DNA of 64,000 nt from NCBI GenBank assembly GCA_030425685.1, contig JAUIAD010000001.1, positions 342,277-406,276 of the forward strand. The letters run 5' to 3'. Below are positions 28,354 to 36,269 of this stretch, piece by piece. The notes beneath the pieces are model-generated. The model saw nothing but the letters and a program-made list of their open reading frames with translations, searched no databases and was not told the DNA's origin. The translations under genes were made by a program, and so were the position numbers. The stretch comes from Gammaproteobacteria bacterium (lineage in GTDB: Bacteria; Pseudomonadota; Gammaproteobacteria; Coxiellales; Coxiellaceae). The first letter of the stretch is position 1; each line of letters opens with the position of its first letter.

Positions 28354-30541
28354 AGGTAAAATTGTTTTAAAGCAAGTTGTGCTATCAGTTGTGGCTATCA
28401 TTGCTTATTATGGCTTGGTATATTTGTTGATAGTGGGGATGAAGTTTACCAGTAGAGAGTATACGGTTGTTACAGATATCGTGTTGGTGTTGCTTGATGG
28501 CGCGTTGGCGGTGTTGTTTTTCAAATTAGCACGTAAGTTTGCCGCTATTTGGAGATATATATTTGTATTTTTTGCACTTGCCAATTTAATGATTGCACTG
28601 TCAACGCTATTTTTTATGTTGTCTTATTCTGTCGATGGTTTTGGCCGCAGCGATGTTAATCAATTTGGTGTTAGTTTCTTTTATTATGGTGTGACATTTT
28701 TTAAATTATTAGGTTGGATTTGTATAGCTATAGTATTGCTGATATATTCGCGAAAAAAGCTAAGATTTTATCTTCCCTTTGTTCCAACGTTGGTAAGTAT
28801 TTTATTTTCTATTGGATTTATTATTTTGTCTTCCTATTTCAGAGTGCGCAGTGAACATTTCACATGGCTTATGGTATTGCGCGGTTGTGGAGAGTTAGTC
28901 TATTTTATGGTGGTGATATTTTGTCTTCCTCTAATTGAAAATTTGTATCTTACACTGCTTGCTTATGGTTTTCTGTTGCTTGTTGTTGCCGATATGTTGG
29001 TAACTGGCGTATTATCCTCTGCCGTTCAGTTTAAGGTAGGCTTTCTTTCTTCTATTTATCCTTCGCACACTATTTGGTTGTTGGGTAAGCTTTTTGTTTT
29101 ATTTGCTGTGATCGATTTATATCGTGAGAAAAATGAGAATCCCTATGGTTGGTTTTTTTCGGTCGATAATATCCGTCCGCAGATTATTTACTGGGGGAAC
29201 AGTGTTGCCATGCTTTTTTTGTTGATGTTAGGTGTGCCAAGTTTAATTATTAAAGAGTGGTCGCGCTTCACACAATTAACATTCGATATTAATATTACCA
29301 TTCTGGTTCCCTTTGTTGGCATTATTTCATTGTTAACAAAGTGGTTTAATCGCCGCTTTGTTGGTGATTATTCAATTATCAAAGAGCAGATCTATCGTTC
29401 TGAAAATATGAGTTCAGGGTTGCGGTTTCGTAAAAGGGTTTTATATTTTTCTGGTTTGCGTCAGGTATCCAATTTCTTGGTCAGTTATATTAATTTGCTG
29501 CTTGATAAAAAAGAGGCGCAGAAAAAAGTTTTTCAGGTTGCAATGCGTGCTGCGCATGATATACGTACCCCTATTAGTGTGTTGTCTTTGCTTTCTGATG
29601 CTGCTAATAGTGGCCTGGATAAAGCACAGCAGGATAAGCATGGGGAATCGCTTAGGCAGGTGAAGGCAGTTGCTGAAAATATTTTAGCTTTGCAGCAAAA
29701 ATCTTCGCTTGATGATCCGGTTGCTAACAAGGCTGTTGTACAATCGGAGTTTGTTGCTATTCTCCTAAATGATCTATATCAAAAAAATAAATCCGAGTAT
29801 GCAGATATGTATATTGAAATTGATAGGTCAGCTTGGTTTGCTTTAGTAAATATCATATCAGATATATTTAACGATACGTTAACTCGCTTGTTTTTATTGT
29901 CGCAGCAGTTTAGTGATCGCTCTAATCAGGGCGTTATTTGTTTTAAGGCAACTGTAGATGGTGCCAAGTTTAATATATTGGTCGAGTTTTTGGATGAGAA
30001 AGTGGTGCAGCTTAATGCTCATAAAGAGTGTAAAGCTGGGTTTGAGCGACTAAAAAGTTTTATAAAATCTTGTGGGGACGGCTTTGATTTACACTTGCAG
30101 GCTAATCACCACCTTTCATTTTTAATAACGTTTCCCATGGTGTCGCCACTGCCAAGTTGGTGGGTTGATCATATTAATCTTGCTAAGGATACATGCATTG
30201 TTATTTTTGATGATGAAGCATATTATCACGCTCAATGGTCGCGAGTGCTTAAGCCCATCGTTGAGAAATTTTCAAGATGTCAGTTAGTGCATTGTTATAC
30301 TGAAAATGACTTTGTTAAAATAGTCAACCGTGGCATTAAAAATAGATTTTTCATAATGGATTATGATATTAAGGGAAGTCATATTAACGGAATTGAATAT
30401 ATCAAGCAGTATAATTTGTCATCCTGCGCTATTTTGGTGACTAACTATTTCGCTAACCAAGAGGTGAGAGAGCAATGTTCATCAGTAGGTATTCGCATGT
30501 TGCCAAAACCACTTATCGACTATGTTAAAATTGATATATAG
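28340..30541 (+). CDS. Hybrid sensor kinase B2: His and receiver intact, ATPase lost
   Basis: 733 residues, same plan as A2. About eight hydrophobic segments, DNIRPQIIYWGNS, two more helices, and a canonical H-box AAHDIRTPI with H406. The region aligned with the ATPase keeps its length start (IDRSAWFALVN) but has no N-box asparagines (TRLFLLS), no G1 (FLDEKVVQ for KDSGPGL) and no G2. The receiver is complete: FDDE, D674 in IMDYD, Thr in VTNYF, K723 in LPKPL. The start overlaps the end of B1, so the two are translated together. It could only be phosphorylated by another kinase, most simply B1. Confidence 0.88.
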   Translation: MKTREGKIVLKQVVLSVVAIIAYYGLVYLLIVGMKFTSREYTVVTDIVLVLLDGALAVLFFKLARKFAAIWRYIFVFFALANLMIALSTLFFMLSYSVDGFGRSDVNQFGVSFFYYGVTFFKLLGWICIAIVLLIYSRKKLRFYLPFVPTLVSILFSIGFIILSSYFRVRSEHFTWLMVLRGCGELVYFMVVIFCLPLIENLYLTLLAYGFLLLVVADMLVTGVLSSAVQFKVGFLSSIYPSHTIWLLGKLFVLFAVIDLYREKNENPYGWFFSVDNIRPQIIYWGNSVAMLFLLMLGVPSLIIKEWSRFTQLTFDINITILVPFVGIISLLTKWFNRRFVGDYSIIKEQIYRSENMSSGLRFRKRVLYFSGLRQVSNFLVSYINLLLDKKEAQKKVFQVAMRAAHDIRTPISVLSLLSDAANSGLDKAQQDKHGESLRQVKAVAENILALQQKSSLDDPVANKAVVQSEFVAILLNDLYQKNKSEYADMYIEIDRSAWFALVNIISDIFNDTLTRLFLLSQQFSDRSNQGVICFKATVDGAKFNILVEFLDEKVVQLNAHKECKAGFERLKSFIKSCGDGFDLHLQANHHLSFLITFPMVSPLPSWWVDHINLAKDTCIVIFDDEAYYHAQWSRVLKPIVEKFSRCQLVHCYTENDFVKIVNRGIKNRFFIMDYDIKGSHINGIEYIKQYNLSSCAILVTNYFANQEVREQCSSVGIRMLPKPLIDYVKIDI

Positions 30542-30590
30542 GGTCGCAACCTAACGGGCACAGGCATCATGCTGCTGCACCCGCAAACTT
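30541..30590. repeat. Degenerate copy of the GCATGCTGC palindromic repeat
   Basis: Following kinase B2, the sequence around CGGGCACAGGCATCATGCTGCTGCACCCGCAAAC (split here by eye into its arms) resembles the repeat at 21046-21142 but with mismatched arms. It may be a weak terminator between convergent genes. Confidence 0.4.
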
Positions 30591-30602
30591 AATGAGGCAA
30601 AA

Positions 30603-31619
30603 TTATCTAAACCACCGATTCCGAGGTAGTTCTTTAGCCAGCGCTTCACCATGATCACCACTATTACCATCATATTCTAAAACTTCCTTTGCTAAAGTCA
30701 TTAAAGCAATATCGGCAGTCGATGCCACGGTATTCATGGTCATAGGCTCAGTTTTTTTATACGCACGATCAACGGCCCTTGCAATACGAAGTCGCATATA
30801 ATCACCAAAGGTAGGTCGTTCTGTATTCCGATCACTCCTAAGGGCATTGTAATATACCAGCTCCGCTTGATGCTGTTGTGGCGCGTGTGTTTGTACCAGG
30901 CGCAGATACTCAGCATATTTATCCTGACTTTTTTTATGGTGTGTTATCGAAATGATTCCTTTAAAAGCTAACACTAACAAAGCCAATGCTGATCCTACCG
31001 CCGCTAATATTGGCACAGCCCCTGCCGCAGTAAAAGCCGCCACGCCGCCAATAATGCCGAGCGTTAATCCCCATCCATCAGGAATTAAATCCCAACAAGC
31101 AGCATGCTTAAAGCGATGATATTTATTTTCTAGCCAATGCAACATATACAATAAGCTCAATAAACAGGTTTTTTCACCAGCGGGTGCATAGTAATGCGTG
31201 TTTGCAGCGCGTTGCGCCACCCACTGTGCAATGGCATGTATTTTTTCATGCTTACGCTTATAACTGCGTACTTCTAGTATGTGTCCACCTGCGGATGCTG
31301 CCGAACCAATGGCGCCAGCGCCGGGTGTGAGCACATCATGTCCTGGTAAAGCAGAAATTACTCCCGTTAAGCCAGCGTAAGCTGTTGTTCCTGTAGAAAC
31401 AACACCGCCGGTAGCCACGGCAGCATGTGCTGGATGCTGGAGTGGGTGAGCAATTTCATGTGCCTGGTTGCGTAGGGCGCCAGGAAAAAAATCTGGGCTG
31501 GCACCAAGTGCTTGTCCGCCTCCAGATAATGCGCCTAGGACGTTTCCTTGGCCTAATCCTGCAAAATCGGCACCGGCGCCTACAATGACGCCCCCAGTTG
31601 ATAGTTTACTAAATGGCAT
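30603..31619 (-). CDS. Unknown Gly/Ala-rich membrane protein
   Basis: 338 residues, no family recognised. GGGGGATAAAGA before the ATG is a strong ribosome site. The first ~115 residues are rich in Gly, Ala and His and contain a histidine cluster (HEIAHPLQHPAHAA). A basic helical stretch follows (RSYKRKHEKIH). Two adjacent hydrophobic glycine-rich helices (~185-225) precede a charged C-terminus (~230-338). The pattern of soluble part plus membrane hairpin resembles the other candidate effectors in this window. The weak fragment upstream on the same strand may be related debris. Confidence 0.6.
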   Translation of the reverse strand: MPFSKLSTGGVIVGAGADFAGLGQGNVLGALSGGGQALGASPDFFPGALRNQAHEIAHPLQHPAHAAVATGGVVSTGTTAYAGLTGVISALPGHDVLTPGAGAIGSAASAGGHILEVRSYKRKHEKIHAIAQWVAQRAANTHYYAPAGEKTCLLSLLYMLHWLENKYHRFKHAACWDLIPDGWGLTLGIIGGVAAFTAAGAVPILAAVGSALALLVLAFKGIISITHHKKSQDKYAEYLRLVQTHAPQQHQAELVYYNALRSDRNTERPTFGDYMRLRIARAVDRAYKKTEPMTMNTVASTADIALMTLAKEVLEYDGNSGDHGEALAKELPRNRWFR

Positions 31620-31631
31620 TCTTTATCCCCC

Positions 31632-31919
31632 TTAAGTTAATGTAACTATATGATAGTACATTAGTTTCCCGCTAGTGTGACGCGAGTGTGACAGTGTGCT
31701 AATTTTGTTGAGAATGGAGGCAGCCGCAGCATGATGCCTGTGTGTGTTAGGGCGATCCCTGCATTTTTTCATGGCTTTATTAAGATTTAATGCCGGGCCA
31801 AGATGACATAACGGTGGAAATATTTTTTCATCTTCTGTATTCACCGCATCAACTACTTGCTGTAATCCAGCTAGCGCTTGCTCGCCAAAAAAACTGAGGG
31901 CGTCAGTAGCGTTTTTTTC
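31632..31919 (-). pseudogene. Possible N-terminally truncated ORF remnant
   Basis: An open frame without an ATG reads KNATDALSFFGEQALAGLQQ, then VVDAVNTEDEKIFPPL, before becoming His/Ser-rich and stopping. The only start is a GTG at 31844 with no ribosome site. The first part looks like genuine protein. It probably is the remains of a larger gene upstream of the 338-residue ORF. Confidence 0.3.
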
Positions 31920-32004
31920 TTAAAACCAAGTTAATTAATTTAAAAAAATAGAATAAGTATTTGAGTTAGGCTATTATTGCGCCAATAATAATGAAAGGGG
32001 TTCT

Positions 32005-32508
32005 ATGGGAAACGTCTGCGGTAATCTTTCTAGGGGTGGTGGTGAAAAAACAAATACACCGGCATCTTCCACTATGATTTCATCAGCAAGTTCTTCGCCA
32101 AAAGCAGCAAAAGATCTTGTAAAAAAAAATACGACTTTAAGCGATAAATATTATCATCATTTTGTAAGGCGAATAAATGAAGCGTTACAAACCTGTGTTG
32201 TCAGCACAAATAATAGAAAAATTACGTCGCTTAATGGTATTGTAAAAACAAAATCTATTAAATCCACCGTGCTGATGCTTGATGGTTACCTGAGGTCGTT
32301 GGGTTCGCAAGTTATTATTGACTATCTTGTTCGTGGAATTAAACAGAAGGATATAAACAGAAAGTATATCAAGTATGCTGCGGGGGATTTTTTATACTTT
32401 ATTGCAGGGCTATTTATATCTCATCATGCGATGGAAATAAATGATGAGTTTAATGTTTTGATGAAGTATTTTTCATCATTATTGATAAAAAAGTTCTACC
32501 GATATTGA
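32005..32508 (+). CDS. Candidate effector with N-terminal MGNVC acylation motif
   Basis: 167 residues with AGGGG four bases before the ATG. The N-terminus MGNVCGN fits a eukaryotic N-myristoylation signal (Gly2) next to a palmitoylatable Cys5, as in Src-type kinases. A Ser/Lys-rich linker (~10-45) follows, then a helical basic domain with a moderately hydrophobic stretch (AAGDFLYFIAGLFI). No homolog was recognised. The next gene starts two bases after its stop, so the pair forms an operon. A host-membrane-targeted effector is an inference; bacteria themselves do not myristoylate. Confidence 0.6.
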   Translation: MGNVCGNLSRGGGEKTNTPASSTMISSASSSPKAAKDLVKKNTTLSDKYYHHFVRRINEALQTCVVSTNNRKITSLNGIVKTKSIKSTVLMLDGYLRSLGSQVIIDYLVRGIKQKDINRKYIKYAAGDFLYFIAGLFISHHAMEINDEFNVLMKYFSSLLIKKFYRY

Positions 32509-32509
32509 T

Positions 32510-33376
32510 ATGAACTTGGAATTCTTTGGTAGAAGTCTTGTATATAATAGTCTTTATGCGCAACTGGTTGGATTTTCCTGTCTTTCACATCTTGATGATG
32601 CTGCCTATGAGCGTGAGGTGAAGCAGTTGCGGTCATCTACAGCAAGCCGTCGTCATACGCAGCCTGCACTGTCCTATGATGATGGATCATACGCTCCAAA
32701 GGGGGGTATGAAACAAGAGCCAATAAAAACTCGCCAGGTGAAATTGCAGTTAAAAAAAAGAGAGTCAGAATGTGTAGTAGATAATGCTCGCAATTTTTCT
32801 AACGCTAATAATATTAAACCGAGACGATCTATTGATAAAAGAAGTAAGGGTGGTAGATTGGAGAATGGAGAGCAAAAGCTTCCCCCTGCTGCTGATTTAG
32901 ACGGTCATCAGGCTGATAATACTGTGCGGGCATTAAAAAATAAAAATCGTTTACGTTCTCGGCCTGCAAGAAAAAGGTCGGTAAGGAAAAAGCGGCTCTC
33001 TTCGTCAAGTCGTGATAGTGCAGGAAGGGCGCCCAGTTGTAGTTCCTCGTCAATAAGTGATAGTAGCGCGCGGCGTTTTGCGAAAGAAAAAAAATCACGT
33101 GCATCATCACGGCGAAGAGGGGATGGTGTGCATGCTAGAGAGTTGGTCTCAAGTAGTGACGGGAGTTCGGCTTCCCCTAAGCCTAAAAAAAGCGTGCGGT
33201 TTAATTTTGAACTTGATACTTACCCTTCTAAGCCAAAAAAACAAGGTGGTGTTTCAAGTAACCATCATGCGCTGTTTACTAAGAAACGTTCTAAGCGTCG
33301 CTCAGGAAAAAGAACGTCAGCTGCTTATTCTAATGCAAGAAGTGATTTTTCTCGTAAAAGCTCAGCCTATGGATAG
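32510..33376 (+). CDS. Candidate nuclear effector: basic SR-rich protein with RVxF motif
   Basis: 288 residues, strongly basic. A short folded-looking start (residues 1-35) is followed by low-complexity sequence rich in Ser, Arg and Lys. Runs such as RSRPARKRSVRKKRLSSSSR (~146-165) and KKSRASSRRRGD resemble nuclear localisation signals and eukaryotic SR domains. KKSVRFNF (residues 226-233, bases 33185-33208) fits the RVxF docking motif for protein phosphatase 1. Its ATG lies two bases after the upstream stop and has no own ribosome site, implying coupling. No enzyme domain is visible. Host targeting is an inference. Confidence 0.6.
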   Translation: MNLEFFGRSLVYNSLYAQLVGFSCLSHLDDAAYEREVKQLRSSTASRRHTQPALSYDDGSYAPKGGMKQEPIKTRQVKLQLKKRESECVVDNARNFSNANNIKPRRSIDKRSKGGRLENGEQKLPPAADLDGHQADNTVRALKNKNRLRSRPARKRSVRKKRLSSSSRDSAGRAPSCSSSSISDSSARRFAKEKKSRASSRRRGDGVHARELVSSSDGSSASPKPKKSVRFNFELDTYPSKPKKQGGVSSNHHALFTKKRSKRRSGKRTSAAYSNARSDFSRKSSAYG

Positions 33377-33495
33377 GCGGCCCCATTTGTGGCCAATCTT
33401 CCGCGTAAAATGCTTTCAAAGTGCGAACTGACACAAGTACGCTGCGCGCTTTGAAAGCATTTTACGCGAAACCTTGGCTCACAAATGGAGCCGCG
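33377..33495. repeat. Large palindromic repeat with perfect 20-bp stem
   Basis: CGCGTAAAATGCTTTCAAAG (33402-33421) pairs exactly with 33449-33468. Outer arms, GGCCCCATTTGTGG-type and CACAAATGGAGCC-type, pair with one mismatch and one gap. It follows the SR-rich gene and may end its transcript. The rest of the gap to 33607 shows nothing else. Confidence 0.7.
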
Positions 33496-33607
33496 CAGTA
33501 CATAAAGTCATATACCCTGAGCTGTTACTTTTTCTCTAAAATAGAAATACATATTATTTTGTGGGGGCATAGCTTGCCCCCTGTATTGACGATATAGAAA
33601 ATCGTGC

Positions 33608-34678
33608 TTATGGTTTGTTAGGTGCAAAGCCTGGATATTCAGTGCCATAAACCCCAGGCGCATGACAAACAACTTTTGATGCAGCTTGTTTCTGCGGTGA
33701 TTGAAAAAGAAAATGTCTTAGTAGCGCACCGCCGCCTTTTGTTTTTCCAGCAAATACAGTGGCAAGATCGCCTTCTTTTACCCAGGTAGGGTTGCCTATT
33801 TCTGAGGCTTTTACATTAACACTGACTTCGCTCATGGAGTCAACAGTGACATCAATAGTGGTTAGCGCTAAGGTATTTTGTGCGGGACTGTGCCCACTGC
33901 CATCAACAAAATAGTTTCTAGAGAAAACGATATTGCCCATTTCGACGGCGTCAAATTTTAACTTGCCGTCAGGATCAACAAATTTAATGGTTTTGCCGTT
34001 GATAATAATATCAACCTCCTCATCGAGTTCTCGAAATCCTGCTGCTAATGGTGTTTCACCGTAGTTGGTAGCACCACCAAATGCAGCTAAACCAAATCGA
34101 CGCTTACCAAAAAGATAGTAAAAACACTTGTCTTTTTTGCAGTAGATACGCGGAATAACATTTCCACCCGTTACCATATTTCGACCTGTTGGCAGGTCAG
34201 TGTTTGCGCCTGGTAAATTGACGACTTGCGAAATATGCTTCATTTCAGGGCGAGAAACGATGTGGGAAGCGGTACGTGAGAGGTAGAAGCGTTGCAGTTG
34301 GTTCTTTTGCGGCAATGACTTGTTCACTTCGCAAAGCGTTTCGCTTAATGCTGTGCTTAACTGCTGCTCTTGCGCTGCATCTAAGTTATCCGAGCCTATG
34401 GTTATGGAGCCAAAACGTAAGTTGACATTTTTTACTGGTTGGCCAGTTGCTTGCTCTAGTGTGGCAGTTAGTTTTTCTGCAATAGATGCGGTTGTGTCTT
34501 TTGATTGTGGTTCTGCAAGGATAGTGGCTAATGGGCCTTGCGCATTACGAATGTTATAGTCTCGCAGTTGAGATTTTGCTTTATCCAGCATAGACGGTGC
34601 ACTATTTGCTGTGATTAAAGCGGCAAGTGCTGCCAGAGGTTTTGCTGATTTTCTTATTAGAGGAAAAAAGGTACGCAT
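33608..34678 (-). CDS. Secreted Nudix-like protein
   Basis: 356 residues with GGAGATATCA before the ATG. An N-terminal signal-like segment (basic start, hydrophobic ~12-25) is followed by an unknown domain (~55-150). A Nudix fold follows: G202-ATNYG-E208, seven residues, then R216-E-L-D-E220-E221-V-D-I. This fits the Nudix box except that Asp223 replaces the conserved Gly. Catalytic glutamates are present. Nudix enzymes hydrolyse nucleoside diphosphates linked to another group. An exported Nudix is unusual and could act in the host. Substrate unknown. Confidence 0.7.
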   Translation of the reverse strand: MRTFFPLIRKSAKPLAALAALITANSAPSMLDKAKSQLRDYNIRNAQGPLATILAEPQSKDTTASIAEKLTATLEQATGQPVKNVNLRFGSITIGSDNLDAAQEQQLSTALSETLCEVNKSLPQKNQLQRFYLSRTASHIVSRPEMKHISQVVNLPGANTDLPTGRNMVTGGNVIPRIYCKKDKCFYYLFGKRRFGLAAFGGATNYGETPLAAGFRELDEEVDIIINGKTIKFVDPDGKLKFDAVEMGNIVFSRNYFVDGSGHSPAQNTLALTTIDVTVDSMSEVSVNVKASEIGNPTWVKEGDLATVFAGKTKGGGALLRHFLFQSPQKQAASKVVCHAPGVYGTEYPGFAPNKP

Positions 34679-34869
34679 TGATATCTCCGCTATAAAATGT
34701 GTAATTTAAAAAGTCTAAGTATTGTAGGCCTATGTCTAATTTTTAAGACGTGCGTATACATTTTTAATGTGGACCATTGTTGCATACTAGTTTGTTTTTG
34801 TCCCTTAACATAGGATTAAAAGCATAAAAATAGTATTTTTCTGGTGTAGAGGGTGCGCGTCCTATCTTG

Positions 34870-36123
34870 CTATTCGAGTAGCGCTTGATAGACGAGCGTT
34901 TGAAAATTTGCAGTAATCAGTGAAAAGTTGCCAATGTATTGAGCCATAAACAGGCCGATAAGTTCTTCTTTGGGGTCAATCCAATAATAGGTTCTTGCGG
35001 CACCGGACCAGCCGTATTCTCCTGCTGAACTAAGTGATTGTGATTGGGCAACATCGACTAAAACCCTGGAGCCCAAACCAAAACCATAACCCAATAATTT
35101 GTATTGTGGGAAGCCAATGGGTAAGAGTTTTAAGTCAAGATGATTTATAAACATAAAGTCAACTGTACGCGGGCCGAGTATACGTGTGCTATCGAGCTGA
35201 CCTTTGTTTAATAGCATTTGCGCAAAATGAAAATAATCTTCAGCGGTTGAATTTAATCCGATGCCGCCACGTAAAAAGCTAGTATCATCAACTGGTGCTG
35301 TTGTTGATACATCCAAACGTTTATTAATGCCTTTTTCCCAAGCATCTAACCAATGTGATAGGGTGACATCAGGGGCGCACAGATCAACGCCGCCATACAT
35401 TGTAGCTAGGCGGTGGCGTTTATCTTCAGGTAAGCAAAAGGCTATATCATTCATTCCTAGCGGTGAAAAAATTCTTTCATGTAAGAATGTATCCAGCGGT
35501 TTATCAGCAATAATTTCAACCAAGCGAGCAATTACATCAATGCTAACGCTGTAATACCATTGTGCACCCGGTTGAAAACCCAGCGGTAGTTGGCAGAGTT
35601 TATCAACGAAATCTTCTAAGGAAACATCTTTCACAGCAGCTACTATTTGTTGCTCGCGATAAAGCTGGCAGACAGGATTGTCTTCGTAAAAATCATACAC
35701 CAAACCGGAAGTATGTGTTAATAAATGATGAATTGTTACTGGCTGCTCTAGATCCACTAGATGCTCATTACCATTTTGATCTATTTCTAATACTTTTAAG
35801 TTAGCGAAAGCGGGGATAAATTTTGATACCGGTTCTCGTAAATGAAACTTACCTTCTTCATAAAGTATCATTAAAGCAGTGCAGATAATAGGTTTAGTCA
35901 TCGAATACAAGCGAAAAATAGTATCCGCTTGCATTGGCGTACCTGCTTCTCGATCACGACAACCAAATTGATTAAAATGAACAAGCTTGCCACGGCGTGC
36001 CACCAGCGTGCTGATGCCGGAAAAATTGCCTTGCTCTATTTGCTCTTGCATAACGCTATTAATGCGTTGTAAGCGTAATGAGCTCATGCCAGCAGACTCA
36101 GGTAATACGATTTTGCTTGGCAT
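34870..36123 (-). CDS. Serine beta-lactamase-fold hydrolase (EstB-like)
   Basis: 417 residues, class C beta-lactamase/esterase fold. The nucleophile motif is YSMTKP (S74-x-x-K77). HHLLTHTSGLVYDF and the Tyr motif WYYSVSIDVIARLVE follow, then the C-terminal WSGAARTYYWIDPKE, typical of EstB-type esterases and DD-peptidase relatives. No signal peptide is evident, so it is likely cytoplasmic or exported otherwise. True beta-lactamase activity is unlikely; esterase or peptidase activity is inferred. It is divergent from the fifth sensor kinase. Confidence 0.88.
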   Translation of the reverse strand: MPSKIVLPESAGMSSLRLQRINSVMQEQIEQGNFSGISTLVARRGKLVHFNQFGCRDREAGTPMQADTIFRLYSMTKPIICTALMILYEEGKFHLREPVSKFIPAFANLKVLEIDQNGNEHLVDLEQPVTIHHLLTHTSGLVYDFYEDNPVCQLYREQQIVAAVKDVSLEDFVDKLCQLPLGFQPGAQWYYSVSIDVIARLVEIIADKPLDTFLHERIFSPLGMNDIAFCLPEDKRHRLATMYGGVDLCAPDVTLSHWLDAWEKGINKRLDVSTTAPVDDTSFLRGGIGLNSTAEDYFHFAQMLLNKGQLDSTRILGPRTVDFMFINHLDLKLLPIGFPQYKLLGYGFGLGSRVLVDVAQSQSLSSAGEYGWSGAARTYYWIDPKEELIGLFMAQYIGNFSLITANFQTLVYQALLE

Positions 36124-36269
36124 GATGGTCCCCTTTTACTTGTCTAGCTCGCAGATAGGCATCTATAATAATATAGCAGTGCTGATGTTGTATTCAAATA
36201 TTGCTCGTGTCGCTGTACAAAATATGACGGACAGTTTGTGATTGAAGATTGAGATAGGGGTAACTGTGG

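Noticed and set aside
15807..30541. Identification of the sensor kinases as CqsS or LqsS quorum-sensing receptors
   Set aside because: The multi-spanning plan is similar, but no autoinducer synthase lies nearby and no diagnostic receptor residues could be recognised.
34870..36123. Acquired antibiotic-resistance beta-lactamase
   Set aside because: The C-terminal WSGAARTYYWIDP and EstB-like motifs fit the esterase branch, and no mobile element is adjacent.
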